A stretch of 64,000 nucleotides of DNA. Source: Lachnospiraceae bacterium (GTDB lineage: Bacteria; Bacillota; Clostridia; Lachnospirales; Lachnospiraceae). The notes beneath the pieces were generated by a model. That model was given only the letters and a program-made list of their open reading frames with translations. It did not search any database and was not told the origin of the DNA. Every line of letters begins with the position of its first letter. Position 1 is the stretch's first letter. The stretch is from NCBI GenBank assembly GCA_017935565.1, contig JAGBHK010000007.1, positions 29,503 through 93,502 of the forward strand, in the 5' to 3' direction. Shown here one piece after another: positions 8,902-18,339 of this stretch. The position numbers and the translations under genes are program-made.

Positions 8902-10147
8902 TATTATATCCGTTCCAAGTTGTCTGTTCTGTCATATTTTGCTGGTTATAATTTTGACCACCCTGCTGTGCATAAGGATTGTTATAACCATTATTATAAT
9001 TATTATAATTTGTGTTATATGCTGCATTACCGTAGCCATTTCCATAACCATTATAATTGTTATCGTCCCTTGAACTCTTATATATTCCCTTTAAAATCGA
9101 CTTCATAATTATGCAAACTATCATAATTACGATATAAACTACACCAATGATTATAAATGGTGTAAATATAGAATCTACAAATTTATCAACAATATTTAAT
9201 ATTATATCTTTAATATTGCCATCGTATTCTTTTGCAACATCCTTTGCAACCTGGTCAAGAAGTGGCGCTGCTACAAATTTAATTGCTCCAAATAATAATA
9301 AGAAAATACCACTTACAGTAAATGGCGCTATAAATTTAGAAAATGCCCCATAAATGCCTCTTCTGTATAAAAGGATAATAATAACCATATATAATACAGC
9401 TAATCCCAACAATACAATTGAAGCAATCAATGACAATATAGATACCATTTCAAAAGCTTTATTCATAACTTTAACAGCATCATATCCTTCACTGTCATAG
9501 AATTTCTCGAGTTTTTTATCAAAATCAGCTTGCATATCAACAGTCATCTCATCTGCCTGGTCTCTTGCAGGCTTGATAACTTTATTGTCAATTTCTTCCT
9601 TAATCTCATCTTCGTATTTTTCTATCTCATCAGCATGTTGTGCATATTTGTTGAGTTCATCATAGAACTCATCGCCAACTTTAAGTGAATATGTATCAAT
9701 GATGTTCTGTACATATTTATTCTCTCTAGCATCGAAGTCTTCGCCGACATTTTCAATTTCGCCCATAACATCATCTACAAGTTTATCACTTTCTTCTTCA
9801 ACCGCGCCAATGAACATATCAACGAGATTTGCAATGTCAACCTTGTCCTTGCCTTCAATCATGACGAACATCATCTTAACCATTTCTTCTTTTATCTCTT
9901 CATAGCTCTCATTCTCGAGAATCCAATTAAGTTCGCCATTCTTCATTTCTTTCTCAATAGATGCATCAAATATTTCACATACAGAATCATATAAATCTGA
10001 TTTCTCCATAAACTTTGTGAGGCTTCCTGAGCCTAACGCTCCCATTCTAAGTGAAAGACAAATACCTCCAAGGAACAAGCTCCAAAACATTAAAAATGCT
10101 AAAAAACCTGCCAAAAATCTATGGTTACAAATCGAATTTCCATTCAT
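8858..10147 (-). CDS. Membrane protein with extracytoplasmic helical domain and Asn/Tyr/Gly/Gln-rich tail
   Basis: 429 residues. A signal-anchor helix at about 10-33 is followed by a charged, mostly helical region to about 235, three membrane helices (about 236-262, 275-300, 318-345) and a tail of about 75 residues dominated by Asn, Tyr, Gly and Gln (for example NYNNYNNGYNNPYAQQ). GGAGGG lies seven bases before ATG 10147. The gene overlaps the GH25 lysozyme gene, so the two very likely work together at the wall. The family is unknown to me. The tail composition resembles prion-like or phase-separating segments, which is inference from composition only. Confidence 0.75.
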   Translation of the reverse strand: MNGNSICNHRFLAGFLAFLMFWSLFLGGICLSLRMGALGSGSLTKFMEKSDLYDSVCEIFDASIEKEMKNGELNWILENESYEEIKEEMVKMMFVMIEGKDKVDIANLVDMFIGAVEEESDKLVDDVMGEIENVGEDFDARENKYVQNIIDTYSLKVGDEFYDELNKYAQHADEIEKYEDEIKEEIDNKVIKPARDQADEMTVDMQADFDKKLEKFYDSEGYDAVKVMNKAFEMVSILSLIASIVLLGLAVLYMVIIILLYRRGIYGAFSKFIAPFTVSGIFLLLFGAIKFVAAPLLDQVAKDVAKEYDGNIKDIILNIVDKFVDSIFTPFIIIGVVYIVIMIVCIIMKSILKGIYKSSRDDNNYNGYGNGYGNAAYNTNYNNYNNGYNNPYAQQGGQNYNQQNMTEQTTWNGYNNDNANNYTDNNQQN

Positions 10148-10187
10148 AAATAGTCCCTCCTATAAAAATAAATAAAATATTATTTAA

Positions 10188-10216
10188 ATTTTAGCACATT
10201 TTATACTTTTTTTAAA
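10188..10216 (-). promoter_or_regulatory. Predicted promoter of the membrane protein/lysozyme operon
   Basis: On the minus strand TTTAAA (10211-10216) and TAAAAT (10188-10193) are spaced by 17 bases, about 40 bases before ATG 10147. The -35 match is partial. Confidence 0.4.
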
Positions 10217-10254
10217 CCATTTTTAGTGGTATTATATATATGCGGTTTTATAGA

Positions 10255-10268
10255 GCTCAATTATGAGC
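10255..10268. promoter_or_regulatory. Short inverted repeat upstream of PfkB-family kinase
   Basis: GCTCA and TGAGC are separated by ATTA, about 40 bases before the kinase start. The position fits an operator or a 5' leader stem; five base pairs is too little to be certain. Confidence 0.3.
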
Positions 10269-10307
10269 CAAGAAATACATAAGAACAGAAAGGTTGTGTG
10301 AAATAAA

Positions 10308-11198
10308 ATGATATACACAATTACATTTAATCCAGCACTTGATTGCACATTTTATTCCAACACTATTGCACTTGGTGAGTTGAATAGAATTTCCCGTACT
10401 CAGGTATCAGCTGGCGGAAAAGGTATTAATGTTTCCATTTTACTTTGTAATTTAGGTATCGAAAACACTGCATTAGGATTTATCGGTGGATTTACAGGAA
10501 ATGAAATTAAAAGACAGTTAAATGCAATTAATTGCAAAACTGATTTTGTTGAAGTTGACGGTGATTCAAGAATTAATGTTAAGATTAACGCCGACACTAG
10601 AACTGAATTAAATGCAGAAGGCCCAACTATTACTCCTGCACAGTTTGATGAATTTATGAAGAAGCTTGAAAAAGTATCTGATGGCGATTACGTTGTTTTA
10701 TCAGGAAGCGTTCCAAAAGGACTCGGCTCTGATGTCTACGGTAAAATTTTATCCCTTTTATCGTCAAAGAAGGTTAATACAATTGTAGATACTTCTGGTG
10801 ATGCATTAAAAGAAGCGCTTGAATACCAGCCATTCCTCGTTAAACCAAACAGACACGAACTTGGTGAATTATTTGATGTTGAAATCGAATCTAGTGAAGA
10901 CGTTATTAAGTACGCTAGTTTCTTACAGGACGTTGGCGCTCAGAACGTTTTAGTTTCTCTTGACAAGGACGGCGCTATACTTTTAGATGAAAACGGTGTT
11001 TCTCACAAGGTTGTTGCTCCTGAAATCAGCCAGGTAAATACTGTTGGCGCAGGCGATTCTATGATCGGTGGCTTCATTGCTAGCTACATGCAGGATGCCG
11101 ATTATGATTTAGCTTTAAAATATGCTTCTGCTTGCGGTACAGCTACAGCGTCTATGGAAGGCATTGCTACAGCTGATGTTATTCACGTTTATTTATAA
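10308..11198 (+). CDS. fruK: 1-phosphofructokinase family (PfkB) sugar kinase
   Basis: 296 residues with the full PfkB layout. The N-terminus MIYTITFNPALD is typical of FruK/LacC, SAGGKGINVS is the first signature, and VNTVGAGDSMIGGF near 245-258 carries the catalytic Asp and anion hole. The enzyme phosphorylates a sugar phosphate, most probably fructose 1-phosphate to fructose 1,6-bisphosphate; tagatose 6-phosphate kinase is the alternative. GAAAGG lies 14 bases before the ATG, an unusually long gap, but no other start fits. No fructose PTS or DeoR regulator adjoins it. mscL follows after 23 bases and is probably in the same transcript. Confidence 0.85.
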   Translation: MIYTITFNPALDCTFYSNTIALGELNRISRTQVSAGGKGINVSILLCNLGIENTALGFIGGFTGNEIKRQLNAINCKTDFVEVDGDSRINVKINADTRTELNAEGPTITPAQFDEFMKKLEKVSDGDYVVLSGSVPKGLGSDVYGKILSLLSSKKVNTIVDTSGDALKEALEYQPFLVKPNRHELGELFDVEIESSEDVIKYASFLQDVGAQNVLVSLDKDGAILLDENGVSHKVVAPEISQVNTVGAGDSMIGGFIASYMQDADYDLALKYASACGTATASMEGIATADVIHVYL

Positions 11199-11221
11199 AA
11201 TTTTACGGAGGATGAAAACAT

Positions 11222-11611
11222 ATGAAGAATTTTATTAAAGAATTTAAAGAATTTATTTCTAAAGGTGATGTAATGAGCATGGCTGTCGGTATCATCATCG
11301 GTACTGCATTTACAGCTATCGTTACTTCAGTGGTTAACGATATTATTGGACCATTAATCGGTCTTATCCTTGGTGGAATTGATTTTAAGAGCCTTGCTAT
11401 CGAAGTATCGGATGCAAGAATCATGATTGGTAATTTCATTCAGGCAACAATTAATTTCCTCATTACAGCTTTTGTGCTTTTCCTTATCGTTAAGTCTATC
11501 AATGCTATGAAGAGAAAACCTAAAGAAGAGCCTAAGGAAGAACCTAAAGAACCAGAAATTCCAGAAGATATTAAGTTACTTACAGAGATTAGAGATTTGT
11601 TGAAGAAATAA
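11222..11611 (+). CDS. mscL: Large-conductance mechanosensitive channel
   Basis: 129 residues, the usual MscL length. The sequence begins with an amphipathic N-terminal helix, then the conserved pore helix (GDVMSMAVGIIIGTAFTAIV), a periplasmic loop, TM2 (FIQATINFLITAFVLFLIV), and a C-terminal bundle with a Pro/Glu/Lys repeat (KEEPKEEPKEPE) before LLTEIRDLL. It forms a homopentamer that opens under membrane tension to release solutes in osmotic downshock. GGAGG precedes the ATG. It ends at a strong terminator shared with the convergent NUDIX gene. Confidence 0.95.
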   Translation: MKNFIKEFKEFISKGDVMSMAVGIIIGTAFTAIVTSVVNDIIGPLIGLILGGIDFKSLAIEVSDARIMIGNFIQATINFLITAFVLFLIVKSINAMKRKPKEEPKEEPKEPEIPEDIKLLTEIRDLLKK

Positions 11612-11622
11612 TTTGAAATCAC

Positions 11623-11662
11623 AAAGAGTTTGCACTTTATCAAAAGCGCAAACTCTTTTTTT
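11623..11662. terminator. Bidirectional terminator between mscL and NUDIX gene
   Basis: AAAGAGTTTGC (11623-11633) pairs with GCAAACTCTTT (11648-11658), with T-tracts on both strands. It serves convergent genes. Confidence 0.9.
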
Positions 11663-12176
11663 ACTCCATACCAAACTTCCTATCAATCACAAACTCCTTA
11701 AGATATCTTCTCAAGTGATTTAAATACATATCCGAATAATAAACCTCCAAGAAATCCTCCTTAGAAAGCCACCTGTATCCTATAGTTTCGCCTTCTTGCA
11801 AAACGATATCATCCTTATTCATATCTGTTATGCAAAGATATCCCTGATAAATACATTCGCCACTCACTTCATGATACAATTCTGTCAACTCTGTTGCTTT
11901 TACGCCTGTTTCCTCAAACAATTCGCGTACTGCTCCCTCGTAAAATGTCTCACCCTTTAACACCGAGCCACCACCGCCCGTTTCAAACTTTCCAGGTGAG
12001 TTAGGTTTCGAAAAATCTCTTTGCATCACAAGAATATCGCCATCTTCATGCATTACAAAAACTTCTGCAACCGCATGAAAATAACCTTTAGGTATATCTT
12101 CACCCCTTACCAAATCAAACCCTGCCTTGGTTCCATCCTCATTATACGCGTCCCACAACTCTACTTTCTTCTCCAT
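11661..12176 (-). CDS. NUDIX hydrolase
   Basis: 171 residues. The NUDIX box is complete: G, five residues, E, seven residues, REL, FEE, TG (from GSVLKGE to RELFEETGV, about 70-92). This defines a Mg2+-dependent hydrolase of a nucleoside diphosphate linked to X. The N-terminal part (WDAYNEDG) and overall form resemble the isopentenyl-diphosphate isomerase/house-cleaning branch. GGAG is six bases before ATG 12176. The gene overlaps the MATE gene by 35 bases, so it is the last gene of that transporter operon. The substrate is not determinable. Confidence 0.88.
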   Translation of the reverse strand: MEKKVELWDAYNEDGTKAGFDLVRGEDIPKGYFHAVAEVFVMHEDGDILVMQRDFSKPNSPGKFETGGGGSVLKGETFYEGAVRELFEETGVKATELTELYHEVSGECIYQGYLCITDMNKDDIVLQEGETIGYRWLSKEDFLEVYYSDMYLNHLRRYLKEFVIDRKFGME

Positions 12177-13548
12177 AACCGCTCCATTTTCTTTTAAGTT
12201 TTCTTCTGATTATTAAAAAGCTTATCAAATGCGCTATAAATGTCAAAGTCCACGATATCGGATATGACAAATATATTGTTTCAATTGTATGGAATCTGTC
12301 GATTTTAAATATTGTCGCAATCCACACAAGTCTAAATGCGCAAGCACCAATAAGTGATACTATCATTGGTACAAATGAATATCCCAAACCTCTTAACACT
12401 CCAACCATTACATCCATCATACCACATAATGCGTATGTTAGCACGATAATATTTAATCTTCGTATTCCAATGGCTACAACTTCGCTACTATCAGTGTATA
12501 TTCTAAGAAGTGGTTCTCCCGCCAACACAACTGCGCCACCAAATCCTACTCCTATGGCAATTACCAACAATTCAGCTGTAATTACTATTCGATTTATTCT
12601 CTCGTACTTACCTGCACCTACATTTTGTCCGACAAACGATATCGCTGACTGATACATTGCATTCATAGCCATATATACAAAGCCCTCTATATTTCCTGCC
12701 GCTGAATTTCCCGCCACAACAGTCTCTCCAAATGAATTGATTGATGATTGAATAACAACATTTGAAAGCGAGAATAGAATACCCTGAAATCCTGCTGGCA
12801 AACCAATTTGCAATATTTTGAAAAATTTATTGTAGCTAATCTTCAACATACGCAAATCCAATCGTATATCTGAAGTTTCCTTCATAAGACATCTTACAAC
12901 CAAAATTGCTGATATAGTCTGCGAAATGGCAGTAGCTAACGCTACACCTGCAACTCCCATATTAAATACTATTACAAATATAAGGTTTAAAACAACATTT
13001 ACAACGCCCGCCAAAAGAAGATAATATAATGGTCTTTTTGTATCTCCCACCGCTCTAAGTATGGCACTACCAAAGTTATAGACCATAGTTGATGTCATAC
13101 CAAGAAAATATATTTTTATGTATCGTGTAGCTAACGGTAATACATTTGCAGGACTCTTCATAAGTTTTAATATAGCCCCAGCTCCAAATACACCAATCAC
13201 TGTCAAAATCAGTCCACTAATGATACTCAACATAATGGCAGTATGAACTGTTTCCTTCAAATCCTTTGTCTGTTTGGCTCCAAAATACCTGGCAACTAGA
13301 ACATTTGCACCGATTGACATACCTACAAAAAGATTTGTTAAAAGATTAATTAGCGACGATGTCGAACCAACTGCTGCCAATGAATTATCCCCAGCAAACT
13401 TCCCTACTACAACTATATCCGCCGCATTAAATAAAAGCTGTAATATGCTAGAAAACATTAATGGTATGGCAAACAAAAGCATCTTTTTCAAGATGGAGCC
13501 TGTACACATATCTATCTGATTTGTGTTTTTTTGCTCTTTGTCAGCCAT
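12142..13548 (-). CDS. MATE family efflux transporter
   Basis: 468 residues with twelve membrane helices in two related halves, the NorM/DinF-type multidrug and toxin extrusion fold. Landmarks are the start helix (ILKKMLLFAIPLMFSSILQ), NAADIVVVGKFAG after helix 1, and FQGILFSLSNVVIQSSIN in the second half. It should export cationic compounds using a Na+ or H+ gradient. ATG 13548 is chosen over an in-frame codon at 13587, since AAAGGA lies nine bases upstream and the longer form would overlap the symporter gene. It is third in a four-gene operon. Confidence 0.9.
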   Translation of the reverse strand: MADKEQKNTNQIDMCTGSILKKMLLFAIPLMFSSILQLLFNAADIVVVGKFAGDNSLAAVGSTSSLINLLTNLFVGMSIGANVLVARYFGAKQTKDLKETVHTAIMLSIISGLILTVIGVFGAGAILKLMKSPANVLPLATRYIKIYFLGMTSTMVYNFGSAILRAVGDTKRPLYYLLLAGVVNVVLNLIFVIVFNMGVAGVALATAISQTISAILVVRCLMKETSDIRLDLRMLKISYNKFFKILQIGLPAGFQGILFSLSNVVIQSSINSFGETVVAGNSAAGNIEGFVYMAMNAMYQSAISFVGQNVGAGKYERINRIVITAELLVIAIGVGFGGAVVLAGEPLLRIYTDSSEVVAIGIRRLNIIVLTYALCGMMDVMVGVLRGLGYSFVPMIVSLIGACAFRLVWIATIFKIDRFHTIETIYLSYPISWTLTFIAHLISFLIIRRKLKRKWSGYGEESRVVGRV

Positions 13549-13570
13549 ACCATCACATCCTTTCATAATT

Positions 13571-14941
13571 CTACTTAAAGAAGTCAATTAAACCTACAAT
13601 AAATATTACCACAATTATTATCGGAAGTACATAGGTCATATAACCTTTCATCCATTTTTTTACTTTTAATCCCTTGCCTGTATTCGCTTCCTCCATAAAC
13701 TTGTCAAAGCCCCATCCATAGCGTCTATTTACGCAGAATAACACAAAAATAAGCGAACCTATTGGCAACATAATGTTAGAAACAATGAAGTCTTCTAAAT
13801 CCATAATATTTGTATTTCCGCCAAATGGATTGAAGTTCTTTAACACATTGAATCCTAATATACATGGTATCGATAAGAAAAACATTGCAACACCATTGAC
13901 AACTGCTGTTTTCTTTCGATTCCAACCTGTCAAATCCATTGTACATGACATTATATTTTCAAACACTGCAAACACTGTAGAAAGCGCCGCAAATGACATA
14001 AATACAAAGAACAAACTTCCCCAAAGTCTTCCCATTGGAAGATGTTCAAAAGTCAATGGCAATGTTTCAAATATAAGAGCCGGACCTGCACCTACATCTA
14101 CTCCAAAACTAGAACATGCTGGGAATATAATTAGGCCGGCAGTAAACGCCACAAATGTATCTAAAATCGAAACATTTACTGCTTCGCCCATAAGCGCTCT
14201 ATCCTTGCTTAAATAACTTCCAAATATGGCCATAGAGCCAATTCCAAGGCTTAACGTAAAGAACGCCTGATTCATTGCTGATACAATTACTTTTACTATA
14301 CCAACTTCCTTCATTGTATCAAAGTTTGGTACAAGATAAAATTTCAAACCTTCTTTAGCACCATCTAATGTAACACTGTTTACTGCCAAAATAACAATCA
14401 ACAATAACAATGCAATCATCATAATTTTTGTGATTTTTTCAAGACCATTTTGTAAGCCAATAGCACAAACCACAAAGCCCATCACAACAATAATTCCCAT
14501 AAATACAATTTGCATTACAGGTTCTGATTTAACATCGCTAAAAATTTCTGATACTTTTGCTGCATCTGCGCCTACAAAATCGCTTTTTGCCATTTTGAAA
14601 AAGTACTGTAACATCCACGCTGCTACTGTTGTATAAAACATCATTAATATATAATTTGCAATCATTGCTGCATAGCCGTGTAAATGCCACTTTGTGCCTT
14701 TTTTCTCAAGTTCCTGATATAACTTTACAGGACTTTTCTGGCTAGCTCTTCCAAGTGAAAATTCCATTGTTAAAACAGGAACTCCTAAAATTGCTAAAAA
14801 CAAAAAGTATATTAATACAAATGCACCGCCGCCATTTGTTCCAACCATCCACGGAAACTTCCATACATTTCCAACCCCTATTGCACAACCAGCACTAAGG
14901 AGTATAAAACCTAATCTGCTTCCTAATCTTTCTCTTTTCAT
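13571..14941 (-). CDS. Sodium:neurotransmitter symporter family (SNF) transporter
   Basis: 456 residues with eleven to twelve membrane helices of the LeuT fold. The conserved TM1 segment GCAIGVGNVWKFPW forms the unwound substrate and Na+ site, and the strictly family-typical TMEFSLGR follows. Bacterial members (LeuT, TnaT, MhsT) import amino acids such as tryptophan or branched-chain residues with Na+. GGAG precedes ATG 14941. It lies 13 bases after one MATE gene and before another, so import and export are co-expressed; the shared substrate, if any, is unknown. Confidence 0.92.
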   Translation of the reverse strand: MKRERLGSRLGFILLSAGCAIGVGNVWKFPWMVGTNGGGAFVLIYFLFLAILGVPVLTMEFSLGRASQKSPVKLYQELEKKGTKWHLHGYAAMIANYILMMFYTTVAAWMLQYFFKMAKSDFVGADAAKVSEIFSDVKSEPVMQIVFMGIIVVMGFVVCAIGLQNGLEKITKIMMIALLLLIVILAVNSVTLDGAKEGLKFYLVPNFDTMKEVGIVKVIVSAMNQAFFTLSLGIGSMAIFGSYLSKDRALMGEAVNVSILDTFVAFTAGLIIFPACSSFGVDVGAGPALIFETLPLTFEHLPMGRLWGSLFFVFMSFAALSTVFAVFENIMSCTMDLTGWNRKKTAVVNGVAMFFLSIPCILGFNVLKNFNPFGGNTNIMDLEDFIVSNIMLPIGSLIFVLFCVNRRYGWGFDKFMEEANTGKGLKVKKWMKGYMTYVLPIIIVVIFIVGLIDFFK

Positions 14942-14954
14942 ACCTAAACTCCAT

Positions 14955-16322
14955 TTATATTTTATTTAATACATTTTTATTTACTCTTATCATAAAGAAT
15001 ATGGTCATAATAAGCGCCATTATTTCTGCTATAGGGAACGCCCACCATACTGTAGTCACGCTGCCTATCTTTGAAAGAATAAATGCAGCTGGTAGCAATA
15101 CAATAAGCTGTCTGCAGATTGATGTAATCATACTATAAACTGCACACCCAAGCGCCTGGAACATTGTACCACCAATTATGTTAAATCCAGCCATTATAAA
15201 ATGTATGCTTATTATTCTAAGGGCAGGAATACCGATTTTATACATATTATCTGAAGCATCAAATAATTTTAACATTAGATTTGGAATTGTCTGGAAAAGT
15301 ACAAATCCAACAAGCATTATGGACATTGCATACATAACGCTCAATTTAACAACTTTTAAAACTCTATCTTTCCTTTTCGCTCCATAATTATATGCAACAA
15401 TAGGAACCATACCATTATTCAGACCAAATATAGGCATAAATACGAAACTTTGCATTTTGAAATATATTCCGAATACTGCTACTGCAGTTTCTGTAAACGA
15501 GCCTAAAATCGCGTTCATACCAACAACCATTATCGAACCAATTGATTGCATAATTATCGATGGCAAACCAATTACATATATCTGTTTAATCACGCTAAAT
15601 GACGGTCTAAATCCTTTGATTGTAAAATGTATTTCTTTGTTGCACTTAAGGTTTAATACAAGTGCTAAAACACCTGCTGCAATCTGCCCGATAACAGTGG
15701 CAACAGCCGCACCTGCAACCCCCATCTTTGGCGCACCAAGTAAACCAAAAATCAATATTGGGTCAAGAATCAAGTTAATAATCGCACCTAACATCTGTGT
15801 AAACATAGTATGAATAGTTTTTCCAGTAGATTGTAACAATTTTTCAAATACAAACTGCATACATATACCAATCGATGCACAAAGCACAATAGTCAAATAA
15901 TCCACACCATATTCTACAATACGCGAATTATTTGTCTGCATCTCATAAAATGGTCTAACAGCCAATAAGCCAAGCACAAAAAATACAATATATACGATGC
16001 CCATAACGAATATACCATTCATAGCATATGCGTTAACTTTCTTTTCGTTCTTTTCTCCTAAGGCTCTCGATAGTAAAGCATTTATACCAACGCATGTACC
16101 ACCTGATAGCGCTATAATAAGCGTCTGTAACGGGAATGCGTATGATACCGCAGTCAATGCCTGCTCATCAATTCTAGCCACAAATAAGCTATCAACAATA
16201 TTGTACAAGGCTTGTACCAACATCGAAATCATCATCGGTATAGACATAGACAATAATAATTTATTCTCACTCATTACACCCATTTTATTTTCATTCATTT
16301 GTATATTCTTTTCTTCTGACAT
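14955..16322 (-). CDS. MATE family efflux transporter
   Basis: 455 residues with twelve membrane helices; a second MATE protein, only distantly like the one at 12142. Key stretches are LLSMSIPMMISMLVQALYNIVD at the first helix (quoted in part), FVARIDEQALTAVSYAFP, and the seventh-helix region GLPSIIMQSIGSIMVVG. The start at ATG 16322 has GGAG six bases upstream; the frame is open to 16403, but that extension has no ribosome site and would add Cys-rich residues not typical of the family. It is the first gene of the operon with SNF, MATE and NUDIX genes, just after the chemoreceptor terminator. Confidence 0.9.
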   Translation of the reverse strand: MSEEKNIQMNENKMGVMSENKLLLSMSIPMMISMLVQALYNIVDSLFVARIDEQALTAVSYAFPLQTLIIALSGGTCVGINALLSRALGEKNEKKVNAYAMNGIFVMGIVYIVFFVLGLLAVRPFYEMQTNNSRIVEYGVDYLTIVLCASIGICMQFVFEKLLQSTGKTIHTMFTQMLGAIINLILDPILIFGLLGAPKMGVAGAAVATVIGQIAAGVLALVLNLKCNKEIHFTIKGFRPSFSVIKQIYVIGLPSIIMQSIGSIMVVGMNAILGSFTETAVAVFGIYFKMQSFVFMPIFGLNNGMVPIVAYNYGAKRKDRVLKVVKLSVMYAMSIMLVGFVLFQTIPNLMLKLFDASDNMYKIGIPALRIISIHFIMAGFNIIGGTMFQALGCAVYSMITSICRQLIVLLPAAFILSKIGSVTTVWWAFPIAEIMALIMTIFFMIRVNKNVLNKI

Positions 16323-16395
16323 ACTAATCTCCATTCCTGTACTCATCTTAAAACACGTTGAAAAGTATATCATAGTAAAAATATTAATGCAAGAA

Positions 16396-16437
16396 AAACA
16401 CATCGCTCATACTTTTAATCGTATAAGCGATGTGTTT
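16396..16437 (-). terminator. Terminator of the 16450 chemoreceptor gene
   Basis: AAACACATCGCT (16396-16407) pairs with AGCGATGTGTTT (16426-16437). On the minus strand the stem is followed by TTC and a T-rich run, 13 bases after the chemoreceptor stop and before the MATE gene. Confidence 0.85.
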
Positions 16438-16449
16438 AGTATTTGTCAA

Positions 16450-18195
16450 TTATGATAATTTGAACTTATTAACTTCCGTGTTAAGGTTCTGTGCGATTTC
16501 GTTATTACTATGAGCATCTTTGTCAACAACACCAACCGCTTCTGTGATATCTGATGTTATAATAGTAACATTTGCGATACCATTTGTACTTTCTTCAACC
16601 GCGATATTTACTGCATTAATAGCTTCTTTAATATCATCAATATTATGTCTTAAATGTTCACTTGAAGCTGCAAACTCTTGCATCATAGCACCTGTATTTG
16701 CAACGTCATCTCTATAACTTTCGCTTGTATCAAGAAGTCTGTCATATCCTGCCATAGCAACTTCATCAAGGAATGCAACCATATTTTCTGATTCTTCCGC
16801 AAGTCTGTTAACTGCGTTAATAACAATTTCACTAACACCCTTAATCTGGTTGGCTGCTTGCGCTGAATCTGTAGCCAATTTGCTAATTTCATCAGCAACT
16901 ACCGCAAATCCACGTCCAGCTTCACCAGCTCTAGCCGCTTCAATACTTGCATTAAGCGCTAAGAGATTTGTCTGGTCAGTAATCGCAATAATATTATCTG
17001 TAAGGACCTTAATCTCTTCAACTGCTTTAGATTCTTTAATCTTTTCGTTAACATTTTCCTTCATGACATTTGCTTTTTCTGTAGCATCTTCTCTGTTCTT
17101 AACTGCTTCAGAATAAATGTCAGATGCCTTATTCATAATGTCTGCAGATTTTTCACTACCTGTTGCTGAATTTTCAGCAATCTTCATAATGGCTTCATGA
17201 ATCTGTTCAACTGCTTCATTAACACCAGCGAGCGATGCACTTGTTTCTTCCATAGCAGCACTCATCTCTTCCATAGTTGCTGATACGTCAGTTATCTTTA
17301 ATTCAGTATCTTTAAGTTGTTCAACTACGTTCTGTGAAGAAGCATTAAGTTTTACTGAACCATCAGAAATATTAAGCATTATATCTCGTATGTATTCAAG
17401 TAATGCATTTACATTGTCAGCAATAAGTTCAAGTTCATCACCTGACTTAATCTTAAGTTTCTGTGTTAAATCGCCATCACTATTTACTAAATCATAAATC
17501 TTATCATCAACATTTCTTAAATTCTTAACCATCTTTGTTACAACTAAGCCAATAACTAATAACGAAACCGCAAGACCAACAATAGCATTCATTGCTACTT
17601 TCAAAACACTTTCGTTAAGTCTCTTTGTAACCCCACTGGCATCATAATCACTACCAAGAATAGCAACAACTTCTCCAGATAAATTCTTAATAGGTTTATA
17701 TACTGTGATTAAATCGCCATATTCACTCTTATCAATATAATCCTGTACGTAAGATTCTCCTGCAAATACATCCTTTACATCGTCATATGTAACATCATCA
17801 CACTCATCACCAACTTCAGCCTGGTCCATTGAACTATCAGTATCTACGCTATAATATAATTTACCATCTTCTTCATATAAAACATAAAGATACTTAATAC
17901 CACTTAAATCCTGAATATTTCTAAGCTGATTAAGTGTATTACTATACGCGGCTGAACCATCACCAGCCTCTGGAATCTTCTCAACATCTTTACCACTGAT
18001 AGCTCCTACGGCCATATCCGCTGCCATCTCAGCCTCATCTACCCCCGCTGCGACTAAAGAATCACTAAGCTGCATATATGCACTTAATCCCATAAGAATC
18101 GCAACTAGTATAACCATCAAACTTGTAGGAACCAAAAGTTTGACTAATATACTCATCTTTCTGACTTTACGCTTTTTAGTAACTGTTTTACTCAT
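16450..18195 (-). CDS. Methyl-accepting chemotaxis protein
   Basis: 581 residues. A basic N-terminus and TM1 (about 15-36) are followed by a periplasmic-type sensor of about 165 residues with a Cache-like core ([18 protein letters not shown] and [11 protein letters not shown]), TM2 at about 205-225, a HAMP linker, and a long coiled-coil cytoplasmic domain. The highly conserved kinase-contact hairpin tip ([20 protein letters not shown]) is intact. It senses a small extracellular ligand and controls CheA. GGAGG is six bases before ATG 18195. It is monocistronic, with its own promoter and terminator, and implies that the organism is motile. Confidence 0.93.
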   Translation of the reverse strand: MSKTVTKKRKVRKMSILVKLLVPTSLMVILVAILMGLSAYMQLSDSLVAAGVDEAEMAADMAVGAISGKDVEKIPEAGDGSAAYSNTLNQLRNIQDLSGIKYLYVLYEEDGKLYYSVDTDSSMDQAEVGDECDDVTYDDVKDVFAGESYVQDYIDKSEYGDLITVYKPIKNLSGEVVAILGSDYDASGVTKRLNESVLKVAMNAIVGLAVSLLVIGLVVTKMVKNLRNVDDKIYDLVNSDGDLTQKLKIKSGDELELIADNVNALLEYIRDIMLNISDGSVKLNASSQNVVEQLKDTELKITDVSATMEEMSAAMEETSASLAGVNEAVEQIHEAIMKIAENSATGSEKSADIMNKASDIYSEAVKNREDATEKANVMKENVNEKIKESKAVEEIKVLTDNIIAITDQTNLLALNASIEAARAGEAGRGFAVVADEISKLATDSAQAANQIKGVSEIVINAVNRLAEESENMVAFLDEVAMAGYDRLLDTSESYRDDVANTGAMMQEFAASSEHLRHNIDDIKEAINAVNIAVEESTNGIANVTIITSDITEAVGVVDKDAHSNNEIAQNLNTEVNKFKLS

Positions 18196-18240
18196 ATACT
18201 ACCTCCAAATATTAAATTTTATACACAAATCGATATATTT

Positions 18241-18269
18241 ACTTTATCACACTACAGTGAATTTTGCAA
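18241..18269 (-). promoter_or_regulatory. Predicted promoter of the chemoreceptor gene
   Basis: TTGCAA (18264-18269) and TAAAGT (18241-18246) on the minus strand are spaced by 17 bases. The spacer holds a small dyad (TTCACTGTAGTG). The pattern is sigma-A like; I do not see a flagellar sigma-D promoter. Confidence 0.55.
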
Positions 18270-18339
18270 GAATATTTCTCTTGATTTTAACAATAATTCT
18301 ATATAAAATATATTAGGAAATATAATAGGAGGCATTTTA

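Noticed and set aside
8369-9073. Long open frame on the plus strand rich in Ser and Val
   Set aside because: It is the complement of the Glu/Thr-rich spacer of the GH25 gene and of the Asn-rich tail; low-complexity codons avoid stops in the opposite strand. No ribosome site and no recognisable domain.
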